From Ahrensia sp. (lineage in GTDB: Bacteria > Pseudomonadota > Alphaproteobacteria > Rhizobiales > Rhizobiaceae): 64,000 nucleotides of DNA. The notes below the pieces were generated by a model. It searched no databases. It saw nothing but the letters and a program-made list of their open reading frames with translations, and had not been told where the DNA came from. Location: NCBI GenBank assembly GCA_002706335.1, contig PAKZ01000024.1:1-64000 (forward strand). The letters run 5' to 3'. Both the position numbers and the translations under genes were made by a program. Positions 52,373 through 61,384 of this stretch are shown piece by piece (the stretch's first letter is position 1; each line of letters begins with the position of its first letter).

Positions 52373-53131
52373 ATGCGCATCCTGATTACCAATGATGACG
52401 GTATTCATGCCGAGGGCCTCGCGGTTCTCGAGCGCATCGCCGCAACCCTGTCGGACGACGTCTGGGTGGTCGCTCCCGAGACGGACCAGAGCGGGCTCGC
52501 CCATTCGCTGACCCTGAACGATCCGCTTCGCCTGCGCGAGGTCGGCGAAAAGCGTTTCGCCTTGCGCGGGACGCCAACCGATTGCGTGATCATGGCCGCG
52601 ACCCATGTGATGCCGGAAAAGCCCGATCTGGTGCTCTCCGGCGTCAATTCCGGCCAGAACCTCGCCGATGACGTGACGTATTCGGGCACCGTGGCCGGCG
52701 CGATGGAGGGAACGCTGCTCGGCATACGCTCGATTGCGTTGTCCCAGGCTTATAATTTCGAGGACCATCGCCGCGTCGTCCCGTGGGAGGTCGTCGAAAC
52801 CCTTGCGCCGGACCTTCTGAAAAAGCTGATCGCGGTCGACATGGACCCCGGAACCTTTTTGAACGTGAATTTCCCGCAGTGCCCGGCCGACGAGGTCAGG
52901 GGTGCCGTGGTGACCCATCAGGGCAAGCTGCTGCACGGTCTGTTCGTGGAGGAGCGCAAGGACGGGCGCGGCATTCCTTATTTCTGGATCCGTTTCGGCC
53001 GCTCGCCGATCGAGGCGCCGGAAGGTAGCGACATCACCGCCCTGCGCGACCACTACGTCTCGGTCACGCCGCTGAAGCTCGACCTGACCGCGCACGAGGT
53101 TGCTGCCCGGCTGGAGGAGGCGCTGGCGTGA
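52373..53131 (+). CDS. surE: 5'/3'-nucleotidase SurE
   Basis: A 252-residue metal-dependent nucleotidase. It starts [15 protein letters not shown] with the catalytic Asp pair, and has [25 protein letters not shown] in the core. Acts on nucleoside monophosphates and short polyphosphate in stationary-phase survival. It overlaps the pcm start by four bases (ATGA-type), the conserved surE-pcm arrangement. Confidence 0.96.
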   Translation: MRILITNDDGIHAEGLAVLERIAATLSDDVWVVAPETDQSGLAHSLTLNDPLRLREVGEKRFALRGTPTDCVIMAATHVMPEKPDLVLSGVNSGQNLADDVTYSGTVAGAMEGTLLGIRSIALSQAYNFEDHRRVVPWEVVETLAPDLLKKLIAVDMDPGTFLNVNFPQCPADEVRGAVVTHQGKLLHGLFVEERKDGRGIPYFWIRFGRSPIEAPEGSDITALRDHYVSVTPLKLDLTAHEVAARLEEALA

Positions 53132-53790
53132 ACGAGAAGCGCGCGCTGTCGGAGGCCGAGCGGGAGGATTTCGCCGCTTTCGTACTGCGCATGCGCGGGA
53201 TCGGCCTCGACGACAAGCCGCTGATGGCCGCCTTCGAATCGGTGCCGCGCCGCGGCTTCGTCGACGCCGAATACCACCATGTCGCCATGAGCACCGGAAC
53301 CATACCGATCCCGTGTGGCGAAGCGCTCGAAGGCATAGACCTGCAGGCGCGCATTCTCCACGCCCTGCAACTCGATGGCACGCAGCGTGTGCTCGAAATT
53401 GGAACAGGCACCGGTTACTCGGCGTCGGTGATGTCGAGGCTGGCCAAGCGCGTCAACACGATGGAACGTTATCGCACACTGCATGCGAGCGCGGTTCAGC
53501 GCATGCGCCATCTTGGCCTGACCAATGTCATCGCCGAGCATGCTGACGGTTCCTCCGGATCGGACGACGGCCCGTTCGAACGTGTCGTCTGCTGGGCGGC
53601 GTTCGAGTCCACGCCGCGCAATTTCGTCGAGCAGTTGAACTCCGGCGGCATCATGATCTGCGCGATCGGGGAAGCCGACCAGGCGCAGACACTGGTGCGC
53701 ATGTCCAAGGTCGGCAGCCGTTTCGAGCGCGAGGACATCGGTACGGTCCGCTTCCAGCCGATCGCGCATGGACTGCCCTCGGTCCTGTAA
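53128..53790 (+). CDS. pcm: Protein-L-isoaspartate O-methyltransferase
   Basis: A 220-residue SAM methyltransferase repairing isoaspartyl residues in damaged proteins. Motif I is [19 protein letters not shown] near residue 90; the family loop [13 protein letters not shown] near residue 45 and the downstream DGSSG region are present. It overlaps surE by four bases. The window has a second, more divergent PCMT-like gene at 27317, upstream of tolC. Confidence 0.93.
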   Translation: MNEKRALSEAEREDFAAFVLRMRGIGLDDKPLMAAFESVPRRGFVDAEYHHVAMSTGTIPIPCGEALEGIDLQARILHALQLDGTQRVLEIGTGTGYSASVMSRLAKRVNTMERYRTLHASAVQRMRHLGLTNVIAEHADGSSGSDDGPFERVVCWAAFESTPRNFVEQLNSGGIMICAIGEADQAQTLVRMSKVGSRFEREDIGTVRFQPIAHGLPSVL

Positions 53791-53897
53791 TTCCGCCGTT
53801 TCGGTGCAGAATCGACACATGGACTCCAAAAGCCTGACGCGGGCTTAACCGGGCAGTAACATTAACGCGTTTTAATCATGCCGTGATCCGAAGGGAT

Positions 53898-55436
53898 ATG
53901 AGTGGCGTGATGCGTAAAAATTTCACAAGTTCGCAGGTTCTGCGACTTCTCAAGGCAGCGACGATCCTCTCCATCGGCGGGATAACGGCCGGATGCAGTT
54001 CGGACGTCATTCGTTTCAATGACGGGTTCTACACCGGCGCGGTGCCCAAGCAGGCCGTCGCGACGGCTCCTGATTCCTACGGTCAGCCGAACTACAGTCC
54101 AGGCGTCGATCCGTCGATGACCGGCAGCATTCAGCCCGGGCAGGTCTCGCGCTCCACGTTGCCGCGGCCGTCCGATTCGCGAGTGGGTGCGCCGCAGCCC
54201 TCAGGATCGGTTGGAATGGCCGCGCCGGCCTATCCGCCGCAGGCGACAAACCGGTATCCGGCAGCGCCGGCGAATGTGTCACCCGATACAACGGCTTCGG
54301 TGACGACCGCTTCCGTGCCGGCCGCATCGGCGCAGCCGTCGCAGGAGCGATATGGCGCCCAGGCGGCGTCGGTCGAGACGAACAGCACCGGATGGTCGAA
54401 GAGCGGCGGCACGCAGGTGACGATCCGCGAAGGCGAAACAATCTACAATCTGTCTCGTCGTTACGGCGTGCCGGCCAAATCCATCATGGAGGCAAACGGG
54501 ATTTCCGATGCCGCCGCGATACGCGCCGGCCAGAGAATCACGATCCCGACCTATTCCTATTCGCAGGGCATTGGTGTGTCGGCGCCGGACAGCAATCCGG
54601 CCGTGGCGAAGGCCAGTGCCACCGTCGGCGCTCCCCAGAAACTAACGGCGGTGCCGTCCTCCCGCCCTGCGACCCAAACTGCCTCGCTTCGGAAGCCGGA
54701 AGCGCCCGCGCGCAGCGCCGCGATCGCTGACGGCGGCCGTTACACGGTCGTCTCGGGCGACACGCTCTACGGCATCTCGCTCAAGACGGGCGCGAGCGTT
54801 GACGCGATCAAGCGCGTAAACAACATGTCCGGGGACACCGTCCGCCTTGGCCAAAAGTTGATCATCCCCGGTTTGAGCGACGAGAAGATCACGACAGCCT
54901 CTGCCAAGCCGCTCGATCCGATCAGAACCAGCAGCGTCCAGACCGCGCCGGCGAAAAATCCGGAGGTCAAGGAATATACGCCGCCGAAACAGGCTGCCGA
55001 AACCGGCACGATTCGCAAGATCGAGGCCGAGGTCACCGCAAAGGCACCCGACGCGACCGGCGTGAACGCCATGCGCTGGCCGGTGCAGGGCCGGGTCGTC
55101 AGCGCCTTCGGTTCCAACGATGGCGGCCGCCCGAATGACGGTATCGACATTTCCGTGCCGCAGGGCACGCCTGTGAAGGCCGCCGAGAACGGTGTCGTCA
55201 TCTATGCCGGCGACGGGCTGAAGGAACTCGGAAAGACTATCCTGGTGCGCCATGCCGACGGTCTGGTGACGGTCTATGGCCATGTCTCGAAGATCGACGT
55301 CAAACGCGGCGACGACATCAAACGCGGCCAGCAGATCGCAACCTCGGGCATGTCGGGTGCCGCCAAGCAGCCGCAGCTTCACTTCGAGGTTCGCAAGAAC
55401 TCCAAGCCCGTCAATCCGGCCACCTATCTTCAGTAG
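53898..55436 (+). CDS. nlpD: LysM/M23 domain lipoprotein (NlpD-like)
   Basis: A 512-residue envelope protein. A lipobox (GGITAGCSS) ends the N-terminal signal. Two LysM repeats follow: VTIREGETIYNLSRRYGV near residue 175 and YTVVSGDTLYGISLKTGA near 280. The C-terminal M23 domain reads GRVVSAFG, then NDGIDISVPQGTPVKA, VYGHVSKIDVKRGD and QLHFEVRKNSKPVNP. The first zinc ligand (His of HxGIDI) is Asn, as in NlpD, so it is probably a non-catalytic amidase activator. An upstream GTG (53883) and downstream ATG (53910) are alternative starts. The surE-pcm-nlpD order matches gammaproteobacteria. Confidence 0.88.
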   Translation: MSGVMRKNFTSSQVLRLLKAATILSIGGITAGCSSDVIRFNDGFYTGAVPKQAVATAPDSYGQPNYSPGVDPSMTGSIQPGQVSRSTLPRPSDSRVGAPQPSGSVGMAAPAYPPQATNRYPAAPANVSPDTTASVTTASVPAASAQPSQERYGAQAASVETNSTGWSKSGGTQVTIREGETIYNLSRRYGVPAKSIMEANGISDAAAIRAGQRITIPTYSYSQGIGVSAPDSNPAVAKASATVGAPQKLTAVPSSRPATQTASLRKPEAPARSAAIADGGRYTVVSGDTLYGISLKTGASVDAIKRVNNMSGDTVRLGQKLIIPGLSDEKITTASAKPLDPIRTSSVQTAPAKNPEVKEYTPPKQAAETGTIRKIEAEVTAKAPDATGVNAMRWPVQGRVVSAFGSNDGGRPNDGIDISVPQGTPVKAAENGVVIYAGDGLKELGKTILVRHADGLVTVYGHVSKIDVKRGDDIKRGQQIATSGMSGAAKQPQLHFEVRKNSKPVNPATYLQ

Positions 55437-55450
55437 GCGTTCTCTTCGAT

Positions 55451-55476
55451 GAAGCGGCGGTTCATCCCGCCGCTTC
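55451..55476. terminator. Hairpin overlapping the 3' end of the DUF815 gene
   Basis: GAAGCGGCGG (55451-55460) pairs with CCGCCGCTTC (55467-55476) around TTCATC, the loop containing the stop codon of the minus-strand ATPase gene. It is 15 bases past the M23 stop and can terminate both convergent genes; a T-rich stretch (CTTTTTC) follows on the plus strand. Confidence 0.65.
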
Positions 55477-56334
55477 CAGCCTTTTTCCCAGACGGCCGGC
55501 GAGATCGTTGATATATTGCCAGGCAACGCGGCCTGACCGCGCCCCGCGCGTCGTCGCCCATTCCAGGCTGTCGCGCCGCAACTCCTCTTCATCGACATCC
55601 AGCCCGAAATGGGTCGCATAGCCGCGCACCATCTCCAGATATTCGTCCTGGCTGCATTTGTGGAAGCCGAGCCAAAGGCCGAATCGGTCGGATAATGAAA
55701 CTTTTTCCTCGACGGCCTCCGATGGATTGATCGCGGTGGATCGCTCGTTTTCTATCATGTCCCGGGGCAGAAGGTGCCGGCGGTTCGATGTGGCGTAGAA
55801 GATGACATTGTCGGGACGGCCTTCCACGCCACCATCGAGAGCGGCCTTCAGAGATTTGTACGACGTGTCGTCCTGATCGAAGGACAAATCGTCGCAAAAG
55901 ACGATGAACCGACCGGGGGCCTGCTTGAGCATTTGCATCAGGCGGGGCAGGGCGTCGATATCCTCGCGATGAATCTCGATCAGCTTGAGCTTTGCGCCGG
56001 TCGTGCGGCCGACCTCCGCATGAGAAGCCTTGACCAGCGAAGACTTGCCCATTCCACGTGCGCCCCATAGCAGTACATTGTTGGCAGGCAAGCCTTCCGC
56101 AAAGCGACGTGTATTGTCGATCAGGATGTCGCGGACGCGGTCGACGCCGTGAATGAGGCCGATATCGACACGGTTGACGACGGGAACAGGCGCCAGCGAG
56201 CCTATGCCGGCGTCCCAGATGAAGCAATCGGCGGTCTCGAAGTCCGGAGCAGGCGGCTCCGGCGGAGCGAGCCGATCCATGGCGGCAATCAGCCTGTCGA
56301 GTTTCTCGTTCAGTGTAGTGACGGCATCGGACAT
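55462..56334 (-). CDS. ATPase of the DUF815 family
   Basis: A 290-residue P-loop ATPase of the DUF815 group. Walker A is WGARGMGKSSLVKA near residue 90, and a Walker B-like FIVFCDDLSFDQDD follows near 143. The region YATSNRRHLLPRDM near 183 is the sensor part. These are AAA+-like ATPases of unknown role in alphaproteobacteria. It is convergent with the M23 gene and divergent from yajC, with 131 bases between the two starts. Predicted cytoplasmic. Confidence 0.87.
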   Translation of the reverse strand: MSDAVTTLNEKLDRLIAAMDRLAPPEPPAPDFETADCFIWDAGIGSLAPVPVVNRVDIGLIHGVDRVRDILIDNTRRFAEGLPANNVLLWGARGMGKSSLVKASHAEVGRTTGAKLKLIEIHREDIDALPRLMQMLKQAPGRFIVFCDDLSFDQDDTSYKSLKAALDGGVEGRPDNVIFYATSNRRHLLPRDMIENERSTAINPSEAVEEKVSLSDRFGLWLGFHKCSQDEYLEMVRGYATHFGLDVDEEELRRDSLEWATTRGARSGRVAWQYINDLAGRLGKRLEAAG

Positions 56335-56465
56335 GGCTTGTTCCCCGGCGGCTTATTGCCGGTCATGTCCGGCTTGTCCCGCTTTTGGTTGCAATGGGGC
56401 TTTTGCTGACTATATTCGCGACAAATTTTCAAGGCGTGCTTCGGCACCCGTTCACGGAGTATTTC

Positions 56466-56816
56466 ATGTTCGTAACCCCCGCTTATGCGCAGGCGGCCGG
56501 CGGTTCCGCCGGCGGCGCAGATGTCATCATGAGCATCCTGCCTTTCCTGCTGATTTTCGTGGTGATGTATTTTCTCATCATTCGTCCGCAGCGCACCCAG
56601 ATGAAAAAGCGCCAGGAAATGCTCAATGCCGTCCGCCGCAACGACACGGTCGTGACCGGCGGCGGTATCATCGGCAAGGTCAGCAAAGTGATCGACGACA
56701 ATGAGTTGGAAGTCGAGATCGCGCAGAATGTGAAGATCCGCGTCGCGCGCGCCATGCTGTCGGAAGTCCGCGTCAAGGGCGAACCCGTACCTGCAAACGA
56801 CGCCGCGAAAAAATAG
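56466..56816 (+). CDS. yajC: Preprotein translocase subunit YajC
   Basis: A 116-residue protein with one membrane helix (SILPFLLIFVVMYFLIIRPQR near residues 22-42) and a soluble domain with RRNDTVVTGGGIIGKVSKV. It associates with SecDF. The start is the ATG at 56466 with ACGGAG upstream; the frame is open further upstream. It is followed by secDF after 128 bases, which include a short hairpin near 56836-56851. Confidence 0.93.
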   Translation: MFVTPAYAQAAGGSAGGADVIMSILPFLLIFVVMYFLIIRPQRTQMKKRQEMLNAVRRNDTVVTGGGIIGKVSKVIDDNELEVEIAQNVKIRVARAMLSEVRVKGEPVPANDAAKK

Positions 56817-56944
56817 GCCCGACAGTCGGGTCCGCGCCTTTTTTAAGGCGTAATGGACGCGGCACTAGCGGAAAAACGGGGGGCATTGCATTGAGGCGAT
56901 GCCTGAACCCGGTTGTAAGTCACGGATAGCGAGACGCAGGCGAC

Positions 56945-59515
56945 ATGCTCTATTTCTCCCCCTGGAAGACGGCGTTGATTTGGCTGGCGGTGATCGTCGG
57001 CATTCTTTTCGCCATTCCGAACCTGTTCTCGCCTGCGACGCTCCAGTCATTTCCAAGCTTTTTGCCCAAAAGCCAGCTTGCGCTCGGGCTCGACCTGCAG
57101 GGCGGTGTTCATCTGCAGTTGAAGCTCGACCGCAAGGAACTGGTCGAAAACCGGCTCGAGTCGGTGCGCGACGAAGTTCGCCGGCTGCTGCGCGCGGACG
57201 GCATTGGCTATACTGGCCTGAGCGGTCGCGACCAGACGGTCACCGTGCGTATCCGTGACGAAGCCGATATCGCGAAAGCGAGAGAAGCGCTTGCGCCGCT
57301 TACCCAAGCGGAATCGGGTGGGTTGCTTTCGGGCGGCCTCATCCAGGAAGTCACTCTGGAAGAACCCGAGTCCGGTCTCTTCCGGCTCAACATCACCGAC
57401 GAGGGAATCGACTACCGCATGTCCCAGGCGGTGTCTCAGACGGTTGAAGTCCTGCGCGGCCGCATCGACGAACTTGGCACGCCCGAGCCGGTGATCCAGC
57501 GACAGGGCGCAGACCGCATTATCGTACAGGTTCCGGGTCTTGACGATCCGCAGCGCCTGAAGGACATCATCGGGACAACGGCGCGGTTGACCTTCCAGAT
57601 GGTCGACACGTCGACACCGGTCGAGGACGCGATCAATACGCGTCCCCCCGCAGGCACTGAAGTGCTCTATTCGCAAGATGATCCGCCCGTGCCTTATCTC
57701 GTCGAAACGCGTGAGATCGTCACGGGCGAGGATCTCGAGGATGCGCAGGCCGGTTTCGATCAGCGAACCAACGAGCCCATCGTTTCATTCCGCTTCAACG
57801 GTACGGGCGCACAGCGTTTTGGTCGCGCGACGCAGGAGAATGTGGGGCGGCCCTTCGCCATCGTACTCGACAATCAGGTCATCTCCGCGCCGGTTATCCG
57901 CGAACCGATCCTCGGCGGATCGGGGCAGATCTCAGGAAATTTCACCGTCGAGGGTGCCAACAATCTCGCCATTCTGCTGCGCGCGGGCGCGCTGCCGCTG
58001 ACGCCGACCTTCGTCGAGGAGCGTACCGTCGGCCCGAGCCTCGGTGCTGACTCAGTCGCGGCAGGCGAAGTCGCAGGCATCATCGGGTCGGCGCTTGTCG
58101 TCGTCTTCATGGTTCTCGCCTATGGCCTGTTCGGCCTGATTGCCAATGTCGCGCTCGTCTTCAACGTCATACTGGTCATCGCGGCGCTTTCCGGACTGGG
58201 GGCGACGCTGACGTTGCCAGGCATTGCGGGCATCGTGCTCACAGTCGGCATGGCGGTCGACTCGAACGTTCTCATCTTCGAGCGAATACGCGAGGAAAGG
58301 GCGGCGGGGCGATCCGTCATACAGGCGATCGATACCGGCTTCCAGAAAGCCCTGGCGACGATCGTGGACGCCAACCTGACGACCCTGATCGCAGCCGTGA
58401 TCCTGTTCTATCTGGGTTCCGGTCCGATCCGCGGTTTCGCGGTGACGCTCGCCATCGGTATCATCACTACCGTCTTCACGGCTTTCGTGCTGACGCGCTG
58501 GCTGATCGCCTTCTGGGTGCGTCGGTCCAAGCCGAAGGAACTGCCTCGGGGGCCGATCACCTTTGTTCCAGAGGGCACCAAGATCGGCTTCATGTGGCTG
58601 AGGCGCATTACTTTCACCGCATCGGCCGCGACCGTCATCCTGTCCATGGTGCTGTTCGCGACGGTCAACATGAACCTCGGCATCGACTTCAAGGGCGGCT
58701 CGCTGATTGAGGTGCAGGCAAAGGGCGATGCCGCCGATATCGGCACGCTTCGCAGCCGTCTCTCAGATCTTAACCTCGGCGATGTTCAGGTGCAGGGCTT
58801 TGGATCTCCAAGAGACGTACTGATCCGCATCGAGGCGCAGGGCGGTGGCGAGAATGCCGAGCAGACGGTTATCTCCAAGGTGCGCAGTGAGTTGGAAGCC
58901 GATTATGACTTCCGCCGCGTCGAGGTGGTCGGTCCGACGGTTTCCGGAGAACTGGCGCAGGCCGGCACAATCGCCGTGGTGGCCGCTCTGTTTGCTATCC
59001 TGGTCTACATCTGGCTGCGTTTCGAATGGCAGTTCGCCGTCGGCGCGATCATCGCGACCACGCATGACGTTCTTCTGACGATCGGCATGTTCGTGGTGAC
59101 GGGGCTGGAGTTCAACCTGTCCAGTATAGCGGCGATTCTGACGATCGTGGGTTACTCGCTAAACGATACCGTGGTCGTTTACGACCGCGTGCGTGAGAAC
59201 TTGCGACGCTACAAGAAGATGTCGTTGCCTGAGCTGCTGGATCTGTCGATGAACCAGACCCTGCCGCGTACGATCCAGACGTCGCTGACGACCGTCCTGG
59301 CCCTGCTGGCGCTGTTCTTCTTCGGTGGCGAGGTTCTGCAGTCCTTCGTAGCCGCGATGATCTTCGGTGTCGTGGTCGGTACCTATTCGTCGATCTTTAT
59401 CGCTGCGCCGCTTCTGATCCTGTTCCGCCTGCGCCCAAGTGCCCTGGACAAGGCGGAAGACAAGGAAAAGCAGGCGACGGCGAATACGCAGCCGGTCGAT
59501 CTCGGAACATCCTGA
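56945..59515 (+). CDS. secDF: Fused protein translocase SecDF
   Basis: An 856-residue polytopic membrane protein combining SecD and SecF in one chain. SecD part: LGLDLQGGVHLQLKLD near residue 50, large periplasmic P1 domain, then VGMAVDSNVLIFERIREERAAG near 440. SecF part: GIDFKGGSLIEVQ near 580 and VGYSLNDTVVVYDRVRENLRRY near 735. Twelve membrane helices are predicted overall. It pulls Sec-exported proteins using the proton gradient. Fusion is common in alphaproteobacteria. Confidence 0.96.
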   Translation: MLYFSPWKTALIWLAVIVGILFAIPNLFSPATLQSFPSFLPKSQLALGLDLQGGVHLQLKLDRKELVENRLESVRDEVRRLLRADGIGYTGLSGRDQTVTVRIRDEADIAKAREALAPLTQAESGGLLSGGLIQEVTLEEPESGLFRLNITDEGIDYRMSQAVSQTVEVLRGRIDELGTPEPVIQRQGADRIIVQVPGLDDPQRLKDIIGTTARLTFQMVDTSTPVEDAINTRPPAGTEVLYSQDDPPVPYLVETREIVTGEDLEDAQAGFDQRTNEPIVSFRFNGTGAQRFGRATQENVGRPFAIVLDNQVISAPVIREPILGGSGQISGNFTVEGANNLAILLRAGALPLTPTFVEERTVGPSLGADSVAAGEVAGIIGSALVVVFMVLAYGLFGLIANVALVFNVILVIAALSGLGATLTLPGIAGIVLTVGMAVDSNVLIFERIREERAAGRSVIQAIDTGFQKALATIVDANLTTLIAAVILFYLGSGPIRGFAVTLAIGIITTVFTAFVLTRWLIAFWVRRSKPKELPRGPITFVPEGTKIGFMWLRRITFTASAATVILSMVLFATVNMNLGIDFKGGSLIEVQAKGDAADIGTLRSRLSDLNLGDVQVQGFGSPRDVLIRIEAQGGGENAEQTVISKVRSELEADYDFRRVEVVGPTVSGELAQAGTIAVVAALFAILVYIWLRFEWQFAVGAIIATTHDVLLTIGMFVVTGLEFNLSSIAAILTIVGYSLNDTVVVYDRVRENLRRYKKMSLPELLDLSMNQTLPRTIQTSLTTVLALLALFFFGGEVLQSFVAAMIFGVVVGTYSSIFIAAPLLILFRLRPSALDKAEDKEKQATANTQPVDLGTS

Positions 59516-59521
59516 TCGCTG

Positions 59522-59929
59522 ATGGCGAAAGGGATCGAAATCCGCGAAGCGCATTATCCGGGGCGCGCACCTATCGACGCCTATGGTGCCGGCGGCTTCC
59601 GTTTTGCCGATATGTCGCATCGTGGCTCGATCCTGTGTCTGCCATCGGGCGTTTATGGTTGGGATGTGCATGGTCCCGAGGATATCACCGAAGCGGCTCT
59701 GGAGCCGGTCCTGGCGGAGGCGGGCGGCATAGAGGTCTTGCTGGTCGGCATGGGAATGGACTTCCGTCGGATGCCGAAGGAGATTCAGGCGCTTCTGCGC
59801 GAAAGCGGCATTGTGACCGATGCGATGAACACCGGCTCCGCTGTACGGACTTTCAATGTGCTTCTGGCCGAAGACCGGGCCGTGGCGGCGGCGCTTATCG
59901 CGGTCGACGATCCGGGAAAACGGGCCTGA
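59522..59929 (+). CDS. Mth938-like domain protein (DUF498)
   Basis: A 135-residue single-domain protein of the Mth938/DUF498 fold: APIDAYGAGGFRFADMSHRGS, then LLVGMGMDFRRMPKEIQALL near residue 78 and VRTFNVLLAEDRAVAAALI near the end. Human NDUFAF3 has the same fold and takes part in complex I assembly; bacterial function is not settled. It starts six bases after secDF and ends 19 bases before the next gene, so these are likely co-transcribed. Confidence 0.85.
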   Translation: MAKGIEIREAHYPGRAPIDAYGAGGFRFADMSHRGSILCLPSGVYGWDVHGPEDITEAALEPVLAEAGGIEVLLVGMGMDFRRMPKEIQALLRESGIVTDAMNTGSAVRTFNVLLAEDRAVAAALIAVDDPGKRA

Positions 59930-59948
59930 TCCTGTTATATTGCCGTGT

Positions 59949-60788
59949 ATGAGCGACGCTTTCCGTCATTGCATGGATCTGCTGCGCACGGGCGACCGTG
60001 AGTTTTACCTCGCGGTGTTGTTTGCGCCGGAGGACAAGCGCCCGGCGCTGGCCGCGCTGCATGCATTCAACCTGGAAACGGCCCGCATTCGCGATCTCGT
60101 TTCGGAGCCGATGCCCGGTGAAATCAGACTGCAATGGTGGCGCGAAGTCGTCGAGGGCTCGCGCGACGGAGAGGCCCGCCAGAACCCGGTCGCGGGCGAG
60201 CTCATCGCGGCGATTGAAGCTTTCAACCTTCCGCGCGCAGCTCTGACCAATCTGCTGGATGCCCGGGTCTTCGACTTTTATGACGATCCGATGCCTGACC
60301 GCGTGACCCTTGAGGGTTATCTTGGCGAGACGGTATCGGCGTTGCTCCAAATGTCGGCGCAAGTGCTTGCGGATGGAGCCGATCCTCATACGGCCGATGC
60401 GGCGGGCCACGGCGGCGTCGCCCATGGAATCGTTTCGATCTTAAGGCGTATGCCGCTCGATCGTGCGCGTGGGCGTGTGATGATCCCTTCTGATATCCTC
60501 GCCGCAGCGGGTATCGATCCTGCCGGCTGGGTTGCGGGTTCCGATACGGCCGCGATGGCGCGTGCGGTGGCTATCCTGATCGAGATCGGCCGCGAGCACC
60601 TTGGAAAAGCCGAGGCCGCGATATCGGCCGCCGACAAGGCCCTGCGCCCGGCCTTTCTGCCGCTTAGCGAATGCGCGCCAGCTTTCGCAAGGGCGACAAA
60701 GCCCTCCGCAGCTCCCTGGGCAAGGCCGATATACTCGTCTCCCGTAGCGTCATATATGAGGGTGGTCACGCGCGCTATTCGCAGTTAG
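59949..60788 (+). CDS. Squalene/phytoene synthase-fold protein, NDUFAF6-like
   Basis: A 279-residue protein of the squalene/phytoene synthase superfamily. DREFYLAVLFAPEDKRPALAALHAF, then RLQWWREVVEG near residue 65 and SILRRMPLDRARGRVMIPSDILA near 165 fit the clade of human NDUFAF6, a complex I assembly factor. The catalytic Asp-rich DxxxD motifs of true prenyl synthases are not seen (first site reads RDLVSEP), so terpene synthesis is doubtful. From about 60671 another frame looks more coding-like, so the C-terminus may hold a frameshift. It follows the NDUFAF3-like gene, which hints at a respiratory-complex role. Confidence 0.75.
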   Translation: MSDAFRHCMDLLRTGDREFYLAVLFAPEDKRPALAALHAFNLETARIRDLVSEPMPGEIRLQWWREVVEGSRDGEARQNPVAGELIAAIEAFNLPRAALTNLLDARVFDFYDDPMPDRVTLEGYLGETVSALLQMSAQVLADGADPHTADAAGHGGVAHGIVSILRRMPLDRARGRVMIPSDILAAAGIDPAGWVAGSDTAAMARAVAILIEIGREHLGKAEAAISAADKALRPAFLPLSECAPAFARATKPSAAPWARPIYSSPVASYMRVVTRAIRS

Positions 60789-60886
60789 CAGGAGCCTTTT
60801 TCGGACGCTCTTCGGGACAATAACCCCCGAATAATTTGCAATCTCCCCGAAGGACACCGGGACGCGCAAGTGCGACAACGATTGAC

Positions 60887-60904
60887 TTTGACGTTAAAGT
60901 CAAA
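60887..60904. promoter_or_regulatory. Inverted repeat upstream of the small membrane protein
   Basis: TTTGAC and GTCAAA form perfect 6-bp arms around GTTAAA, overlapping a second arm pair GACTTT/AAAGTC, all in an AT-rich spot 40 bases before the gene at 60944. It shares TTGACGT with the element upstream of the FadL gene. A regulator cannot be named with confidence. Confidence 0.4.
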
Positions 60905-60943
60905 ATTGGTAAAATCCCGACGGAGGAAAGGGAGGAGTCGCGC

Positions 60944-61384
60944 TTGCCGCTGCCTGTGCTTGTGGCCGTCGTTGCCGGCGGGATCGCTCTGGTCGTGCTT
61001 TTGGTGCATGTGACCGGCGGCTCGCGCATGGCCCTTATCGAGGGGGAGGAGCAAGCCAGGGTTCGTTTCGCCATCGATTACCCCGAAGCCGAGACGTCGC
61101 GATGCATCCTCTCGGCGGACCGGCGCATTGCCATTCTGGAGCTTGCGGACGGCCATGTGGGGCTCGTACAAGCGATCGGCTCGAATTACCTCACGCGTTT
61201 CGTGACGCGTGGCGAAATGGCCGCTCGTGTCGGTAACGCGGAAACCGGGGTCGTTACTCTCCTGACCCACGATCTGACATGGCCGCGGGCGCATATGATC
61301 TTTGAAGACAATGAAACGGCGCGCGAAGTTGCCGGCCTGTTCTCATCCGAACTGACCGGCCCCGCGCAAGAACAGGCAGCGTGA
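60944..61384 (+). CDS. Small single-helix membrane protein, hypothetical
   Basis: A 146-residue protein with an N-terminal membrane helix (PLPVLVAVVAGGIALVVLLVHV) and a soluble periplasmic or cytoplasmic domain with SRCILSADRRIAILELADGHVGLV and a C-terminal helix ETAREVAGLFSSEL. I do not recognise a named family. The TTG start at 60944 is chosen for GGGAGGAG six bases before it; the open frame begins further upstream. It overlaps the fatty acid hydroxylase gene by one base (TGATG). Confidence 0.7.
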   Translation: MPLPVLVAVVAGGIALVVLLVHVTGGSRMALIEGEEQARVRFAIDYPEAETSRCILSADRRIAILELADGHVGLVQAIGSNYLTRFVTRGEMAARVGNAETGVVTLLTHDLTWPRAHMIFEDNETAREVAGLFSSELTGPAQEQAA

